Below, in pieces: positions 46,841-55,875 of a stretch of DNA of 64,000 nt. Source of the DNA: Kutzneria chonburiensis. Lineage in GTDB: Bacteria; Actinomycetota; Actinomycetes; Mycobacteriales; Pseudonocardiaceae. The notes under the pieces are model-generated. The model ran no database searches, had not been told where the DNA came from, and saw only the letters and a list, made by a program, of their open reading frames with translations. The DNA is taken from the NCBI RefSeq assembly GCF_028622115.1, contig NZ_CP097263.1, positions 2,852,001-2,916,000 on the forward strand, read 5' to 3'. Each line of letters starts with the position of its first letter. Position 1 is the first letter of the stretch. A program made the translations under genes and the position numbers.

Positions 46841-46873
46841 CCGGCGGCCCGCCCCAGGTGGGCAGGCCGCCGG
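46841..46873. terminator. Bidirectional hairpin terminator
   Basis: CCGGCGGCC at 46841-46849 pairs with GGCCGCCGG at 46865-46873, and the inner CGCCC/GGGC extends the stem. It lies between convergent stops at 46839 and 46879. Confidence 0.7.
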
Positions 46874-46878
46874 GGTCA

Positions 46879-48555
46879 TCAGCTCACTTCCCTCGTCATG
46901 ACGTCCTCCACCCATTCCCGCCAGAACCCGTCGTACCGCGTCAGCGTCAGCCTGGTGGCGTCCACGCTGGTGGTCTCGCAGAACTCGGTGAGCGTCGTGT
47001 AGTTCTCGACACGCCCCCGTTCGTGCCACGGGCGGTGCGGGCAGGCGACCTCGTCGCGAACCTCCGTCCGGGCATGTCCGCGGCGTCCGCCACCGCAGGG
47101 GCAGACTCGAGGCCGGTCCGGCTCCGCACGGCGCTGCACGACTTGGGCAGGTCCGCGCACCACGACGGCGCTGACGAGAGCCGCCTTCGTCGGCGTGCTC
47201 AGGCCGCGTCCCAGTTCCACCCGCACCCGGCCCGCGACCAGCCGGACGGCGTGCGCCCGATCAGTCCACAAAGGAGGGAGGACTGCCTGTGCGAGCGTGA
47301 GTCCGCTCAGCCCCAGCACGATGGCGTCACGCACTCGTGACCGCACCACGCCGAATGCCGCCTCGGTCTCGGCGGTGCGCACGAATGACGGCGTCACCGC
47401 ACTCCCGCTGCGGACCAGCTGATCAACCCTGCGCACCCGGTCCACAAGGAACACCAGGTCGTCCTGGCTTCGGGAGGACCGTACGCCGCCGAGCCAGTTC
47501 GACAACACGACCCGCTGCCGGCGGTTGGTCCCGGCGAACAGCCCTTCCAGAACCACTTCCACGACGTCCTCGGCGAGGAGAAGACCTGAGTCCGCCGCGT
47601 CCGCCGTCCCGCAAGTCTCGTTCTCCTCCACGAGGAGCTCCTTCGCGTTCGGACGTGTCTCCTTGGCCGCGTCCGGGTGGAGCTCGACGAACACCCTCTC
47701 GGCACCCTTGCCGCCGTCCGGTGCCGCGCTCGCGAACATCCGGACCAGCCTGCGCAGTCCCGCCAGGGCTTCGGGTGCGACACCCCGGTCATGGGTCATG
47801 CCCTTCCTGAGGGCCTCCGCGCACGCCCGTGCGTGGCGGTTGACCACGTCGTCGACGTCACCGTCAGGTCCGGGTGCCAGCAGCTCCGCGATCGCGGTGC
47901 GGTACCCCGCGAGCTGGTACACGAGGTCGATGTTCCCCATCACCGGGAAAGTGCTGTGGTGGACCAGGTCGTCCCCCTCGGCCCGGCCACGCTGCCGGGC
48001 GGCGAGTTCCGCACCTCTCGCCAGCACCGCACGGACGACAGCTACCGGATCCTGGACATCGAGTCCGGCCGTGGCGAGCACAGCGGGCACGACCATGCCG
48101 ATCATCAGCGGTGGCACCGCCGACTCCTCGTCGCGCACAGGCGCCAGGACGCGGGACGCCTTGATCAGCAGTCCGACCAGTCCTTCGTCGACCAGCCGAC
48201 ACTGCGCCACCACGTCCAACGGCACGTCGCCGTGGGCCACGAGCCGGTCATACTCCTTCGCCACGTTCCCGTTCGAGGCCTGCACACCGGCTTTCCTGCC
48301 CTGCACCGAGAACACGGCAGCGGCGAGCAACGGGTACCGCGACTGAGGTACGTCTCGTCCCTCTTTGCGCAGCCGCTCGTACACGCGCGTGCCGCGGTTC
48401 ACCGCGATCTTGACGATCTCCGGTATCGAGCCGTGCAGGGCGATCAACCGCTCCGAGATGTCGTTCGGGAACTCGGCGAGCACCATCTCGACCGCGTGGC
48501 CCAGCAACGCCGGGTCGAACCGCTCGCCGGTCACCGGCGTCATCAGCTCAGCCAT
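46879..48555 (-). CDS. Unknown 558-residue protein with C-terminal Cys/His cluster
   Basis: The ATG at 48555 lies eight bases inside the preceding gene's end, so the two are coupled. The product is helical, with FDPALLGHAVEMVLAEFPND, IALHGSIPEIVKIAVNRGT, MVVPAVLATAGLDVQDPVAV and VEVVLEGLFAGTNRRQRVVL. Near residue 480 is CPCGGGRRGHARTEVRDEV then ACPH, a possible zinc site. The last part (LTEFCETTSVDATRLTLTRY, FWREWVEDVM) is conserved-looking. No family recognised; it could be an effector or adaptor of the protease locus. Confidence 0.55.
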   Translation of the reverse strand: MAELMTPVTGERFDPALLGHAVEMVLAEFPNDISERLIALHGSIPEIVKIAVNRGTRVYERLRKEGRDVPQSRYPLLAAAVFSVQGRKAGVQASNGNVAKEYDRLVAHGDVPLDVVAQCRLVDEGLVGLLIKASRVLAPVRDEESAVPPLMIGMVVPAVLATAGLDVQDPVAVVRAVLARGAELAARQRGRAEGDDLVHHSTFPVMGNIDLVYQLAGYRTAIAELLAPGPDGDVDDVVNRHARACAEALRKGMTHDRGVAPEALAGLRRLVRMFASAAPDGGKGAERVFVELHPDAAKETRPNAKELLVEENETCGTADAADSGLLLAEDVVEVVLEGLFAGTNRRQRVVLSNWLGGVRSSRSQDDLVFLVDRVRRVDQLVRSGSAVTPSFVRTAETEAAFGVVRSRVRDAIVLGLSGLTLAQAVLPPLWTDRAHAVRLVAGRVRVELGRGLSTPTKAALVSAVVVRGPAQVVQRRAEPDRPRVCPCGGGRRGHARTEVRDEVACPHRPWHERGRVENYTTLTEFCETTSVDATRLTLTRYDGFWREWVEDVMTREVS

Positions 48556-49344
48556 CGATCCTCCTGTTCGTGCGGAAGCGCAACGCGGGCTCGTCCTCGC
48601 CGACCCCCAGTGGAAGTACGGCGATCCAGCCGAAGCGCACCGAGTCGTCCGCGACGAACTCCGTCCACCCGGCGCCGTCGAAGCCCACGACGAGTTCCGG
48701 TGGCTCTTCCCCCGCTGTGTGCGCCAGCACCAGGACTCCTGCCTGTTCGACCCCGGTGTTCTCGTTGCGATACCGGTAGGTGCTCCAGCTCAGATCGGGA
48801 TGGACACCCGCGGCGTCCGCCAGGTCGGCGGGAAGCGCCAGATCGCTCCACTGCCCGTCGCCGGTCCTCCCCCGGAGCGGAACCCGGCCAGATGGCCCGG
48901 TGACTGGGCGACCAGCGCCGCGGCGAGACCGAGCCCGCTGAGCCGCGTCCACAACTCGCTGCCCCAAACCCCTGTCCTGGCCGGTGCGTCGTCTGTCGAC
49001 TCAGCGAGCACCGGCGCCCGGTACGGCGTCCACGTCTCGGCCAGCTCCGCGACCTCGTCGAGTGCCAGCCGTGCCGTGCGAGACCCGCTTCGCGCGGTCA
49101 TGAGCTCGCTCGCGACGGAAGCAAGCGCTCCCAGGAGCACCATCTCGTCGTCGGTCAGGCCGAACCCGATGTCCATGCCGACGAACGTCGGCGGACCCAC
49201 CGCGTCGTCCGCGGCGAACGCGCAGGCCAGTCCCGGCCTGACCTGCCGGTAGACCGTCGGCTCGACCGTCAGCAGCGTGACCTGGATCCGTCCTGGCTCC
49301 GGCAGGTAGTCCACCCGCGCATACCCGTCCCACGCCGTGAACAT
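48548..49344 (-). pseudogene. Unknown protein, split by a one-base shift in a G run
   Basis: From ATG 49344 the frame reads MFTAWDGYARVDYLPEPGR, VGMDIGFGLTDDEMVLLGAL and LGLAAALVAQSPGHLAGFRS, then loses sense. One base out of register it continues GRTGDGQWSDLALPADLAD, LSWSTYRYRNENTGVEQ and ELVVGFDGAGWTEFVADD to a stop at 48548. The shift lies in a run of five G near 48877; a sixth would restore a ~265-residue protein. The fold looks mixed alpha/beta. It is the first gene of a pair with 46879-48555. Confidence 0.5.
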
Positions 49345-49506
49345 CGCACCTCCTCAGCTGCCATCGCCTACGCGATGACGGACCGCTGGCCCTCCGGGCA
49401 CGGTCGTCGGGCCCCCGCGTACAGATCCACTTCCTCCCCCGACCGAGGTGCCTCGGGTGTCAGCGAAAGCCCGGGCCGCGGCCCGGCCGGTGGGAAGGAG
49501 AGCCCC

Positions 49507-49582
49507 GTGCGCGGTGGCGACGAGGACGACAGGAACGGCTGAGCCCGCTGGAGGTGGGGTGGTGCCCGCGCACCCCACCTCC
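49507..49582 (+). other. Micro-ORF followed by a strong hairpin, upstream of the caspase operon
   Basis: AAGGAG six bases before a GTG at about 49507 starts an 11-codon frame (MRGGDEDDRNG). Just after its stop, GGAGGTGGGGTG (49550-49561) pairs exactly with 49571-49582 over a nine-base loop. The layout resembles a leader peptide with an attenuator or a processing stem, but there is no T-tract and the peptide has no regulatory codon run. The rest of the gap 49345-49506 shows nothing I can name. Confidence 0.3.
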
Positions 49583-49611
49583 GGCTCCTCTGCACGACGA
49601 AGGAGCGAACG

Positions 49612-49746
49612 GTGTCCGAGACGAACGACGAGAAGGCGGCACCACGCGGTGCATCCGGCCGCAAGCCGTCGAGCGAGACGATCTCGCTGTTGATCAGGCT
49701 CCTGATGGTCGTCGTGACCATCATCAACCTGCTGCGCGACCGTTGA
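49612..49746 (+). CDS. 44-residue single-pass membrane peptide
   Basis: GTG 49612 has AAGGAG seven bases upstream. The frame encodes a polar, Lys/Glu/Ser-rich first half (SETNDEKAAPRGASGRKPSS) and one hydrophobic helix (ISLLIRLLMVVVTIINLL) ending in RDR. It lies 45 bp before the caspase-like gene on the same strand and is preceded by a hairpin. A lone helix with a positively charged end could be a membrane anchor or a small pore-former acting with the protease; that role is inference. It is too short to be found by length-filtered gene prediction. Confidence 0.55.
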   Translation: MSETNDEKAAPRGASGRKPSSETISLLIRLLMVVVTIINLLRDR

Positions 49747-49791
49747 GGGAGGTGGTTGGCGGACGGTCCGGCCGTCCGTCAACCACGTGCT

Positions 49792-51669
49792 ATGGGCGCT
49801 CTGTACGCATTGGTGGTCGGCATCAACAGCTACCGGAGAAGACTGCACGATCTCCACGGTGCGGTGGGCGACGCCGAGGACGTGGCCGCGCTCCTGGGAG
49901 AGCAGGCGAGCGCGGTGGTGCTCCTGGAGCACCAAGCGACGAAAGCGGCGATCGTCGCCGCGTTCAGACAGCACCTCGGGCGGGCAGGGCGCGGTGACAG
50001 CGCGCTGTTCTACTTCGCGGGTCACGGCTCAGAGATGCCGACACCCCCGTGCCTGCGCCACACCGAGTCCAGCGGGATGGTACAGACCCTTGTGTGTGCG
50101 GACAGCCGCACACCGGGCGTCACCGACCTGCTGGACAAGGAGCTCGCCGTGCTGCTCGCCGAGGTTGCCCGCGGCGGGGCGCACGTCGCGGCAGTGCTCG
50201 ACTGCTGCCACTCGGCGGGCAGCACTCGTGGGCGTGCCAAAGAAGGTGTGCGAGGCGTCGAACCGCTCACCAGTCCCGCGGCCCACGACGAACTGTTGCC
50301 GGAACTGACCGAGCCGACGAGGTCAGGCGCCGTCTTCTCCCATGCCCCGACTCACGTGCTGCTCGCCGCCTGCGACATCCACGAAAAGGCCGGGGAACGC
50401 CGGACCGCGCGCGGAATTCGTGGCGTCTTCAGCGAGGCTCTGCTCACCAAGCTCGGCACACTACCCACGGGCGTCACCTATCGGGAGCTGGCCGGCTCAG
50501 TCGCCTGCTCGGTGGAGAACTTCACTCGAAGCCAGCGCCCAGTGCTTCGTCCCGTCGAGAACCCCCTGGTGGACCAGCCTTTCCTCGGTGGCGCCTACCG
50601 AGGACCGCTGTCCGGAACGATCGCGCGCCATCTTCGCGGAGAATGGCGCATCGACGCCGGAGCCTGCCACGGCATCACCGCCGGAACCCCGCGCTCACCA
50701 GTCGAATTCGGCGTGGCTGGCGGTGAGCTCTCCGAACGGTTCCACGTCGTTGGTACCACAGCGACCGCGAGCACGGTCGTCCCGGTGGGGTGGGAACCTG
50801 ACGCGGAGACGCAGTACCCGGTGGTGCTCACCGCCGTCCCACTTCCCGAATGCGCTGTCGCTGTCGGGAATCCGGAACACGCAGCACTCGCCACCGCGGT
50901 GGCGACCGCGGCGACTGGGCGAACGCCGTCACCGCACGTGCGCCTCGTCGGAATCGACCACCCATTCCCCGGCATGCAGGTCGTGGGTCGACGGCCTGGC
51001 GTGGTCGACGTCGTGGGTGGGGACGGCGTCCCGTACGTCACCGGGCTGTCTTCGGACGACCCGGCGGAGGTGGTGAGAACTCTCGAGCACATCGCACGCT
51101 GGCAACGCGCTCGCTCGATCACGAACCCGGTGTCGGCGTTGACCGGCGCCGTACGACTGGAGATCGTCTTCGAGAACGGCGCACCAGTTCCGACGGACCA
51201 GTCCGGAGTCTTGCAGCTGGCCTATCGGGACGAGACCGCCCCGCGAGTGCTGGTCCGCCTGCGCAACACACATGACCGGAACCTGTACTGCGCGCTGCTC
51301 GACCTCACGGACGGGTTCGGGATCCACCCGGATCTGATGCCGGGGTCCTGGGTGCGCGCGCAGTACGTCGCGACGGCGGCGGACGGGTGGCCGATCGAAC
51401 TGGGACTTCCCGCCGGCCGGCCGGTCATTCCCGGCGCGAGCACGCGTGACTGGTTCCTGCTGCTCGTCTCCGAGCTGCCGTTCTCGACCGAACCGTTCAG
51501 GCTTCCCGAGCTCGGCGAACCCGAGCAGGAGAACTCCCGGTCGACGGCGATCACCGGCGTGATCGACCAGCTCGGCTTCGCCGCCCTGCACCGGCAGGCA
51601 CGTGTCGTCGGCCCCGCAGCCGATTGGACGACGTCGATCGTCGCGTTGAGAACCTTCGCACCTGGCTGA
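49792..51669 (+). CDS. Caspase-like protease (peptidase C14) with C-terminal accessory region
   Basis: From ATG 49792 (MGALYALVVGINSYRRRL) the protein has 625 residues. The caspase p20 unit is complete: a first strand YALVVGINSY, LFYFAGHGSE with the catalytic His near 79, and VAAVLDCCHSAGSTRG with the catalytic Cys near 137. GVFSEALLTKLGTLPTG belongs to the small-subunit part. Residues ~260-620 are beta-rich; LVRLRNTHDRNLYCALLDLT recalls DUF4384-like domains attached to bacterial caspases. A TTG at 49756 with GGGAGG three bases away is a weaker start. It converges with the CHAT gene at 51679, nine bases between stops. It is cytoplasmic by sequence. Confidence 0.9.
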   Translation: MGALYALVVGINSYRRRLHDLHGAVGDAEDVAALLGEQASAVVLLEHQATKAAIVAAFRQHLGRAGRGDSALFYFAGHGSEMPTPPCLRHTESSGMVQTLVCADSRTPGVTDLLDKELAVLLAEVARGGAHVAAVLDCCHSAGSTRGRAKEGVRGVEPLTSPAAHDELLPELTEPTRSGAVFSHAPTHVLLAACDIHEKAGERRTARGIRGVFSEALLTKLGTLPTGVTYRELAGSVACSVENFTRSQRPVLRPVENPLVDQPFLGGAYRGPLSGTIARHLRGEWRIDAGACHGITAGTPRSPVEFGVAGGELSERFHVVGTTATASTVVPVGWEPDAETQYPVVLTAVPLPECAVAVGNPEHAALATAVATAATGRTPSPHVRLVGIDHPFPGMQVVGRRPGVVDVVGGDGVPYVTGLSSDDPAEVVRTLEHIARWQRARSITNPVSALTGAVRLEIVFENGAPVPTDQSGVLQLAYRDETAPRVLVRLRNTHDRNLYCALLDLTDGFGIHPDLMPGSWVRAQYVATAADGWPIELGLPAGRPVIPGASTRDWFLLLVSELPFSTEPFRLPELGEPEQENSRSTAITGVIDQLGFAALHRQARVVGPAADWTTSIVALRTFAPG

Positions 51670-51678
51670 TCCGGATGC

Positions 51679-54444
51679 TCACTGTCCTGAGTGGACGAAG
51701 GCAGCCCAGGCGCTCACACCGTCGACCGCGTGCCGATCGAGCAGGTCCCGAAGCGACTGCGGCATCGACTCCGGGGGACGCCGGTCGCGCAAAGTCCAGA
51801 GCTGGGCGGAGCGCAACGCGTCCACCGGTGCGAGTCCGCATTCGCGCAAGTAGTGGTGGAACATGAACATCAGCACCGACGTCGGCGAGTCCGGCACGCT
51901 CCACTGCGCGCTGACCACCGTGCGAACACCTGCCGCCAGCAAGGCCGAGCCGATGCTGTACGCCTCGTCGTAGCTGCGAGACGACGTCGCCGTGCTGCAC
52001 GCAGCGAGCACCGCCAGTGCGATGTCACGCGACCCGGCCACGGCCAGATCCGCGGTCAGCTCTTCCGCGCCCAGCCGTTCTCCGCCTGCCAGCAGCAGGT
52101 ACGAGGTCATGTCGCCACCGGTGTGCACGACCCCGTGGCATGCCAGGTGCAGCAGGCCTCCAGCTCCCGGTTTGTCCAGCCACCCCTCGACATCGGCCTT
52201 CGAACCCAGGCCGTCCGGGGCGGTCGTGCCGTCGGGGAGCCTTCCGACGTAATGCATTTCGGGGTAGAGACCAGCGACCGCCGCCGCCTCGGCACGCGCG
52301 GCGACCAGTTCCCGCGCGGCCCCGGCGGTATCCGGGTCGCCGACCACCAGACCGGCACCGCTCAAGGCCATCCTGCTGCGCCACGCCACCTGGCACATCA
52401 ACCGCGCCGACGGGGTGTAGGAGAGGACCGCGCGCTCGATGGCGCGTTCACCCGTTGCCATATTGTGGGCGGCATGCCACGGCACTCGTGCCAGTTCCCG
52501 CACCGGCACCAGCACCAGGCGGGCCGGACGGCCAGGCGTTTTGAGCTTACGCAGCAGAGGTCCCATGGCCGCGTCCCACGCCCACAGACACACGTCGTCA
52601 AGAGGTTCGGTCGCGGTCTCGCCGGCGGGTTTGACTTTCTGCGCCACCCTCAGATCCCGGGCAGCACCGTCGAGATAGCTCTCGAACGAGCGGAGCTTGG
52701 TCGCGTCGAGCGCGGGCAGGGACATCCGGTAGGCGTCATCCCCCGCCGGCACCACGACGGCGACACCGGTCTTGCCCTCGCCTGGGAGGAGGTAGACCAG
52801 CGCATCCACCTCCAGGGTCGACAGTGCGGCCCTGATCTCGGCGAGCTCCGGAGGGTCCAGCAACGGAATCTTGCTCTCACCGCGTTGCCCGCCGCTGTCC
52901 GGCATGATCGGCACACCGGTCAGGGCACTCATCACCCGGCGTCGCAGATCTTCCGGCTCCACTTGGGAAGCTCCGCGCAGCGACGCCGCCCACTCCTGAG
53001 CGAGGCCCGGCTCTCCCACATCGATCAGCCGCTTCTCCAGGTCTCTCGTCTCGAGAGAGGAGAACAGCAGCAGTCCCCGTCCGAGCTCCAGCGCCGCGAC
53101 TGCGCGTTCGACATCGCTGTCCGCCAAGCACATCCGCGCCACGTCCAAAGCGGTGGAGGCCGCGGACCTCCCCGCGGTGATCACCGCGTCGGGACTCGTT
53201 TGCAGGAGCGCGCTCCAGGCCTGGGAGCGAAGGCCGCTGAGGGCCACCTGCCTGCCCAGCTCAGCACGACCAGAAGCGCGATACGCGTACGACAACGGGA
53301 TGGACAGGGTGCTCCAATGCGTGTTGGCGATCGTCTTAGCATGATCTCTGGCGTGTTCCAGCACCGAGATCGCCCATGTGAGGTCACCGCGTTCGTGCTC
53401 CTGGACGAACCTCTCCATCAGCGCCGAGCCCATCGTCGTCTCGTAGAAGACCCGTCGGACGTCGTGGGCAGGTGCCCGGTCCAACGCCAGGGCCAGTAGG
53501 TCGATCGCCCTGTCGAGCGAGGACTTTCCGCCGCGGGCGAGGTACCCGACGGCGCTCGTCACCGCTCGGCTCACCCACTGCTCCGTCGACTCGCCAGGAC
53601 GCGGAGCCATCCCTGGATCTTCAGGCGGCGGGCCGGCCGGATCGATGTCGAAGCCGATGTCGTTGTCCGGGGTCACCGTGGCGTCCGACATCCATGCGAC
53701 GAAGGGACGCATCGGCTCAACCGACTGTTTGAGAGACACCCGCAGAGACTCTTCGATCCGCGGGTCCTCGGAGAGCGCCACATACCGCGGCCAGAGTGCC
53801 TTCAACCGCATGAGATCCTGACGCACCAAGGCCGCCTGAAACTCGGCGAGCACCTCGTACCTGTCCCGGAGCGCATCGTCGAGCACGCTCGGCAGCCTGA
53901 TCTCCGGCATCCCGAACTGCGGCTGCTCAACGTTGATCAACCGGTGCAAGCCGTCGATCGCCATGTCGACCATCGTGCGGTACGGCTTCTCGTCTCCGAC
54001 CACCGCGACAAGCCTCTTCGCCTCTTCGAGCGCCGCGACGAAACCGAACCCTTCCTCGCCGTACTGCGCCGCGATCAGCAACCCCAGTGCGCGAACTGCC
54101 GCCGAGGCCATCGGCCAGTTCTGAAAGGGCACCGGATCCGCATCAGCCAACGCGGTCAGCCGCACCGCGGCACGGACTCGTTCCTTTCCTCGCATCGCGC
54201 CACGTCTGAGTACCGCCGTCACCGCGTACGCGGCCAGCTTCGGCCTGCCAGGAAAGGTCTCGGGCAACGCCAACACGTCAGCGAAGACCCGCTCGATGTC
54301 GCCATCGTCCCCGTTGAGGTGCTCGATCCGGACCGCGAGCATCCAGGCGCGCGCGAACGTCCAGCCCGCGTTGTCAGGCCGGCCAACCTGGTCACCCGCA
54401 GCCGACGTGTAGTCGATCACCGCCTGCAACGCGTCCTGGCTCAA
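51679..54444 (-). CDS. TPR-CHAT protease, intact
   Basis: This continuous 921-residue protein has about 600 residues of helical repeats (WTFARAWMLAVRIEHLNGDD, AAYAVTAVLRRGAMRGKERV, RAIDLLALALDRAPAHDVRR, AVAALELGRGLLLFSSLETR). The CHAT domain follows with DALVYLLPGEGKTGVAVVVP, LVPVRELARVPWHAAHN, LSYTPSARLMCQVAW, LLHLACHGVVHTG (His ~768), ALAVLAACSTATSSR (Cys ~815) and GVRTVVSAQWSVP. Its tail (LMFMFHHYLREC, ALRSAQLWTLRD) closely parallels the tail of the CHAT protein at 39665, so the two are paralogues. By analogy with known TPR-CHAT (Craspase-type) enzymes, the repeats would hold the protease inactive until a partner binds. Confidence 0.85.
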   Translation of the reverse strand: MSQDALQAVIDYTSAAGDQVGRPDNAGWTFARAWMLAVRIEHLNGDDGDIERVFADVLALPETFPGRPKLAAYAVTAVLRRGAMRGKERVRAAVRLTALADADPVPFQNWPMASAAVRALGLLIAAQYGEEGFGFVAALEEAKRLVAVVGDEKPYRTMVDMAIDGLHRLINVEQPQFGMPEIRLPSVLDDALRDRYEVLAEFQAALVRQDLMRLKALWPRYVALSEDPRIEESLRVSLKQSVEPMRPFVAWMSDATVTPDNDIGFDIDPAGPPPEDPGMAPRPGESTEQWVSRAVTSAVGYLARGGKSSLDRAIDLLALALDRAPAHDVRRVFYETTMGSALMERFVQEHERGDLTWAISVLEHARDHAKTIANTHWSTLSIPLSYAYRASGRAELGRQVALSGLRSQAWSALLQTSPDAVITAGRSAASTALDVARMCLADSDVERAVAALELGRGLLLFSSLETRDLEKRLIDVGEPGLAQEWAASLRGASQVEPEDLRRRVMSALTGVPIMPDSGGQRGESKIPLLDPPELAEIRAALSTLEVDALVYLLPGEGKTGVAVVVPAGDDAYRMSLPALDATKLRSFESYLDGAARDLRVAQKVKPAGETATEPLDDVCLWAWDAAMGPLLRKLKTPGRPARLVLVPVRELARVPWHAAHNMATGERAIERAVLSYTPSARLMCQVAWRSRMALSGAGLVVGDPDTAGAARELVAARAEAAAVAGLYPEMHYVGRLPDGTTAPDGLGSKADVEGWLDKPGAGGLLHLACHGVVHTGGDMTSYLLLAGGERLGAEELTADLAVAGSRDIALAVLAACSTATSSRSYDEAYSIGSALLAAGVRTVVSAQWSVPDSPTSVLMFMFHHYLRECGLAPVDALRSAQLWTLRDRRPPESMPQSLRDLLDRHAVDGVSAWAAFVHSGQ

Positions 54445-55139
54445 CGCAACTCCTCCGTCGACTCAAATCCTTCGAAGACCATCACCAACGCGCGATCAAC
54501 CGATTTCGCGCAGTTCTCGGGCAAATCCTGATCGCCAACCGGGTCTCGGCCATTACTACCGACACGTCGGCCTCGATCAAGAGAATCACGTTCTACCAGG
54601 TGAGAACCCCATCAGCCCGCCGAAATTCACCCGCATGGCGCAACTCCAGACCTAATCCAGGTGAGGACGAATTTGAAGTCCCGTACGTCGCGAGAAACAT
54701 CCACCGGAGTCGCGGCGATTGTTCCCGATGACTGTCACGCGTGAATACCAGGGCCAGCACGCACTCGACGACCGCGCGGAAGAGGAGTGAGGAGATGTGA
54801 ACCACTGTCGCGGTCTTGAACGGTCGCATCGATGATCGGGCTCATCACCGTCTCAGTCGTCATACCCGACAAGCTGACGGACGGCTGGCTCGCACCACTC
54901 GCGAACCCCTGCCACGAGTCACCCAACCATGATCACGCCGTCCGATGACGACCTTCCTTGGAGCGCAGGTGAATCCAGCCCCGATTCCCCAAATCCCCGT
55001 CTCCCGGAGCAAAGTTCCTTCGGAACCGCAGTGCCGATCGGCCTCAGATGAGCCGGCAGCACACTCCTCCCGCGCCCCACGACGCCAGCACCGCAGGGTG
55101 CACACCACTGACGAGGACGACCTGAACGGACGAGCAACA
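54445..55139. other. Intergenic stretch upstream of the intact TPR-CHAT gene
   Basis: No gene is supported. Short open frames on the minus strand (for example around 54593-54926) lack ribosome-binding sites and read as low-sense. GC content falls somewhat between 54470 and 54720, consistent with the promoter region of the CHAT gene and old junction DNA. No repeat or RNA fold stood out. Confidence 0.4.
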
Positions 55140-55873
55140 GCGTCAAACCGGCGACGCGCTAAACATCACCCTGCTCGGCGAGAAGAACACCACCGGCGGC
55201 TGGCAGGCGGTATTCCCTCGATCCGCCGCAGCCGCCGCGCAACCGTTCATGATGCCCGGGCCTTTTCCCGGTGACGTCAACGACTATCTCGGACACGAAC
55301 TCGACGCCGGCGCCTATATGCTCGGCGGCACACACCTCCAGATCGAGGTGGAGGGCCGGCGCAACGAGGAGATCATCCTGTACGACGTGCGTCCGCTCGT
55401 GCCCGCGATCAAATGCCCACCGGGCCGGTCACAGCGATCGGCAGCCAGGACGGTGAGGCCCTCCAGATGACGTTCAACCTGGACGCTCCGCGGCCGACCG
55501 CCACAATTGCCGACGGCTCGCCACAGGACGGCGACGCGTACTTCGACGACCGCCGCATCGGCTTCTCCGACAGCCACAAGGAGACCCTCTCGCTGTCATT
55601 GGACAGCCAACACGGGCGCGTACTCCTTCACCATCGCCTTCGACTACGAGATCAGCGGCGTCAAGTACACCCCAAATGCTGCACAGCGGCGCCGGACCGT
55701 TCCGCGTGGCGGCGCCGCTGTGCGTGAACCAATCCAGCAAGGCTAGATTACCGGCCGACGTGCAACGCACGTTCGCCGGCTTGAGCTATCAGTCCGCGGT
55801 CACGGTCAGGTTCACCGACAGCCCTTACCAGATCGTGCCGATCGATCCGAAGACTGTCTGCATCGGACACTGA
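55140..55873 (+). pseudogene. Decayed secreted-protein gene with several frameshifts
   Basis: Protein-like sequence continues only by changing frame. GDALNITLLGEKNTTGGWQA and LDAGAYMLGGTHLQIEVEGR lead to a shift near 55410. Then come PTGPVTAIGSQDGEALQMTF and RRIGFSDSHKETLSLSLD, another shift near 55610, and AYSFTIAFDYEISGVKYTP. A last shift leads to LPADVQRTFAGLSYQSAVTV and VPIDPKTVCIGH with a stop at 55873. At least three lesions and no start codon mark it as dead. The family resembles uncharacterised secreted or membrane-tethered actinomycete proteins; function unknown. Confidence 0.5.
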
Positions 55874-55875
55874 GG

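Noticed and set aside
54593-54926. Small minus frames upstream of the intact TPR-CHAT gene
   Set aside because: No ribosome-binding sites and sequence changes frame without sense; treated as intergenic.
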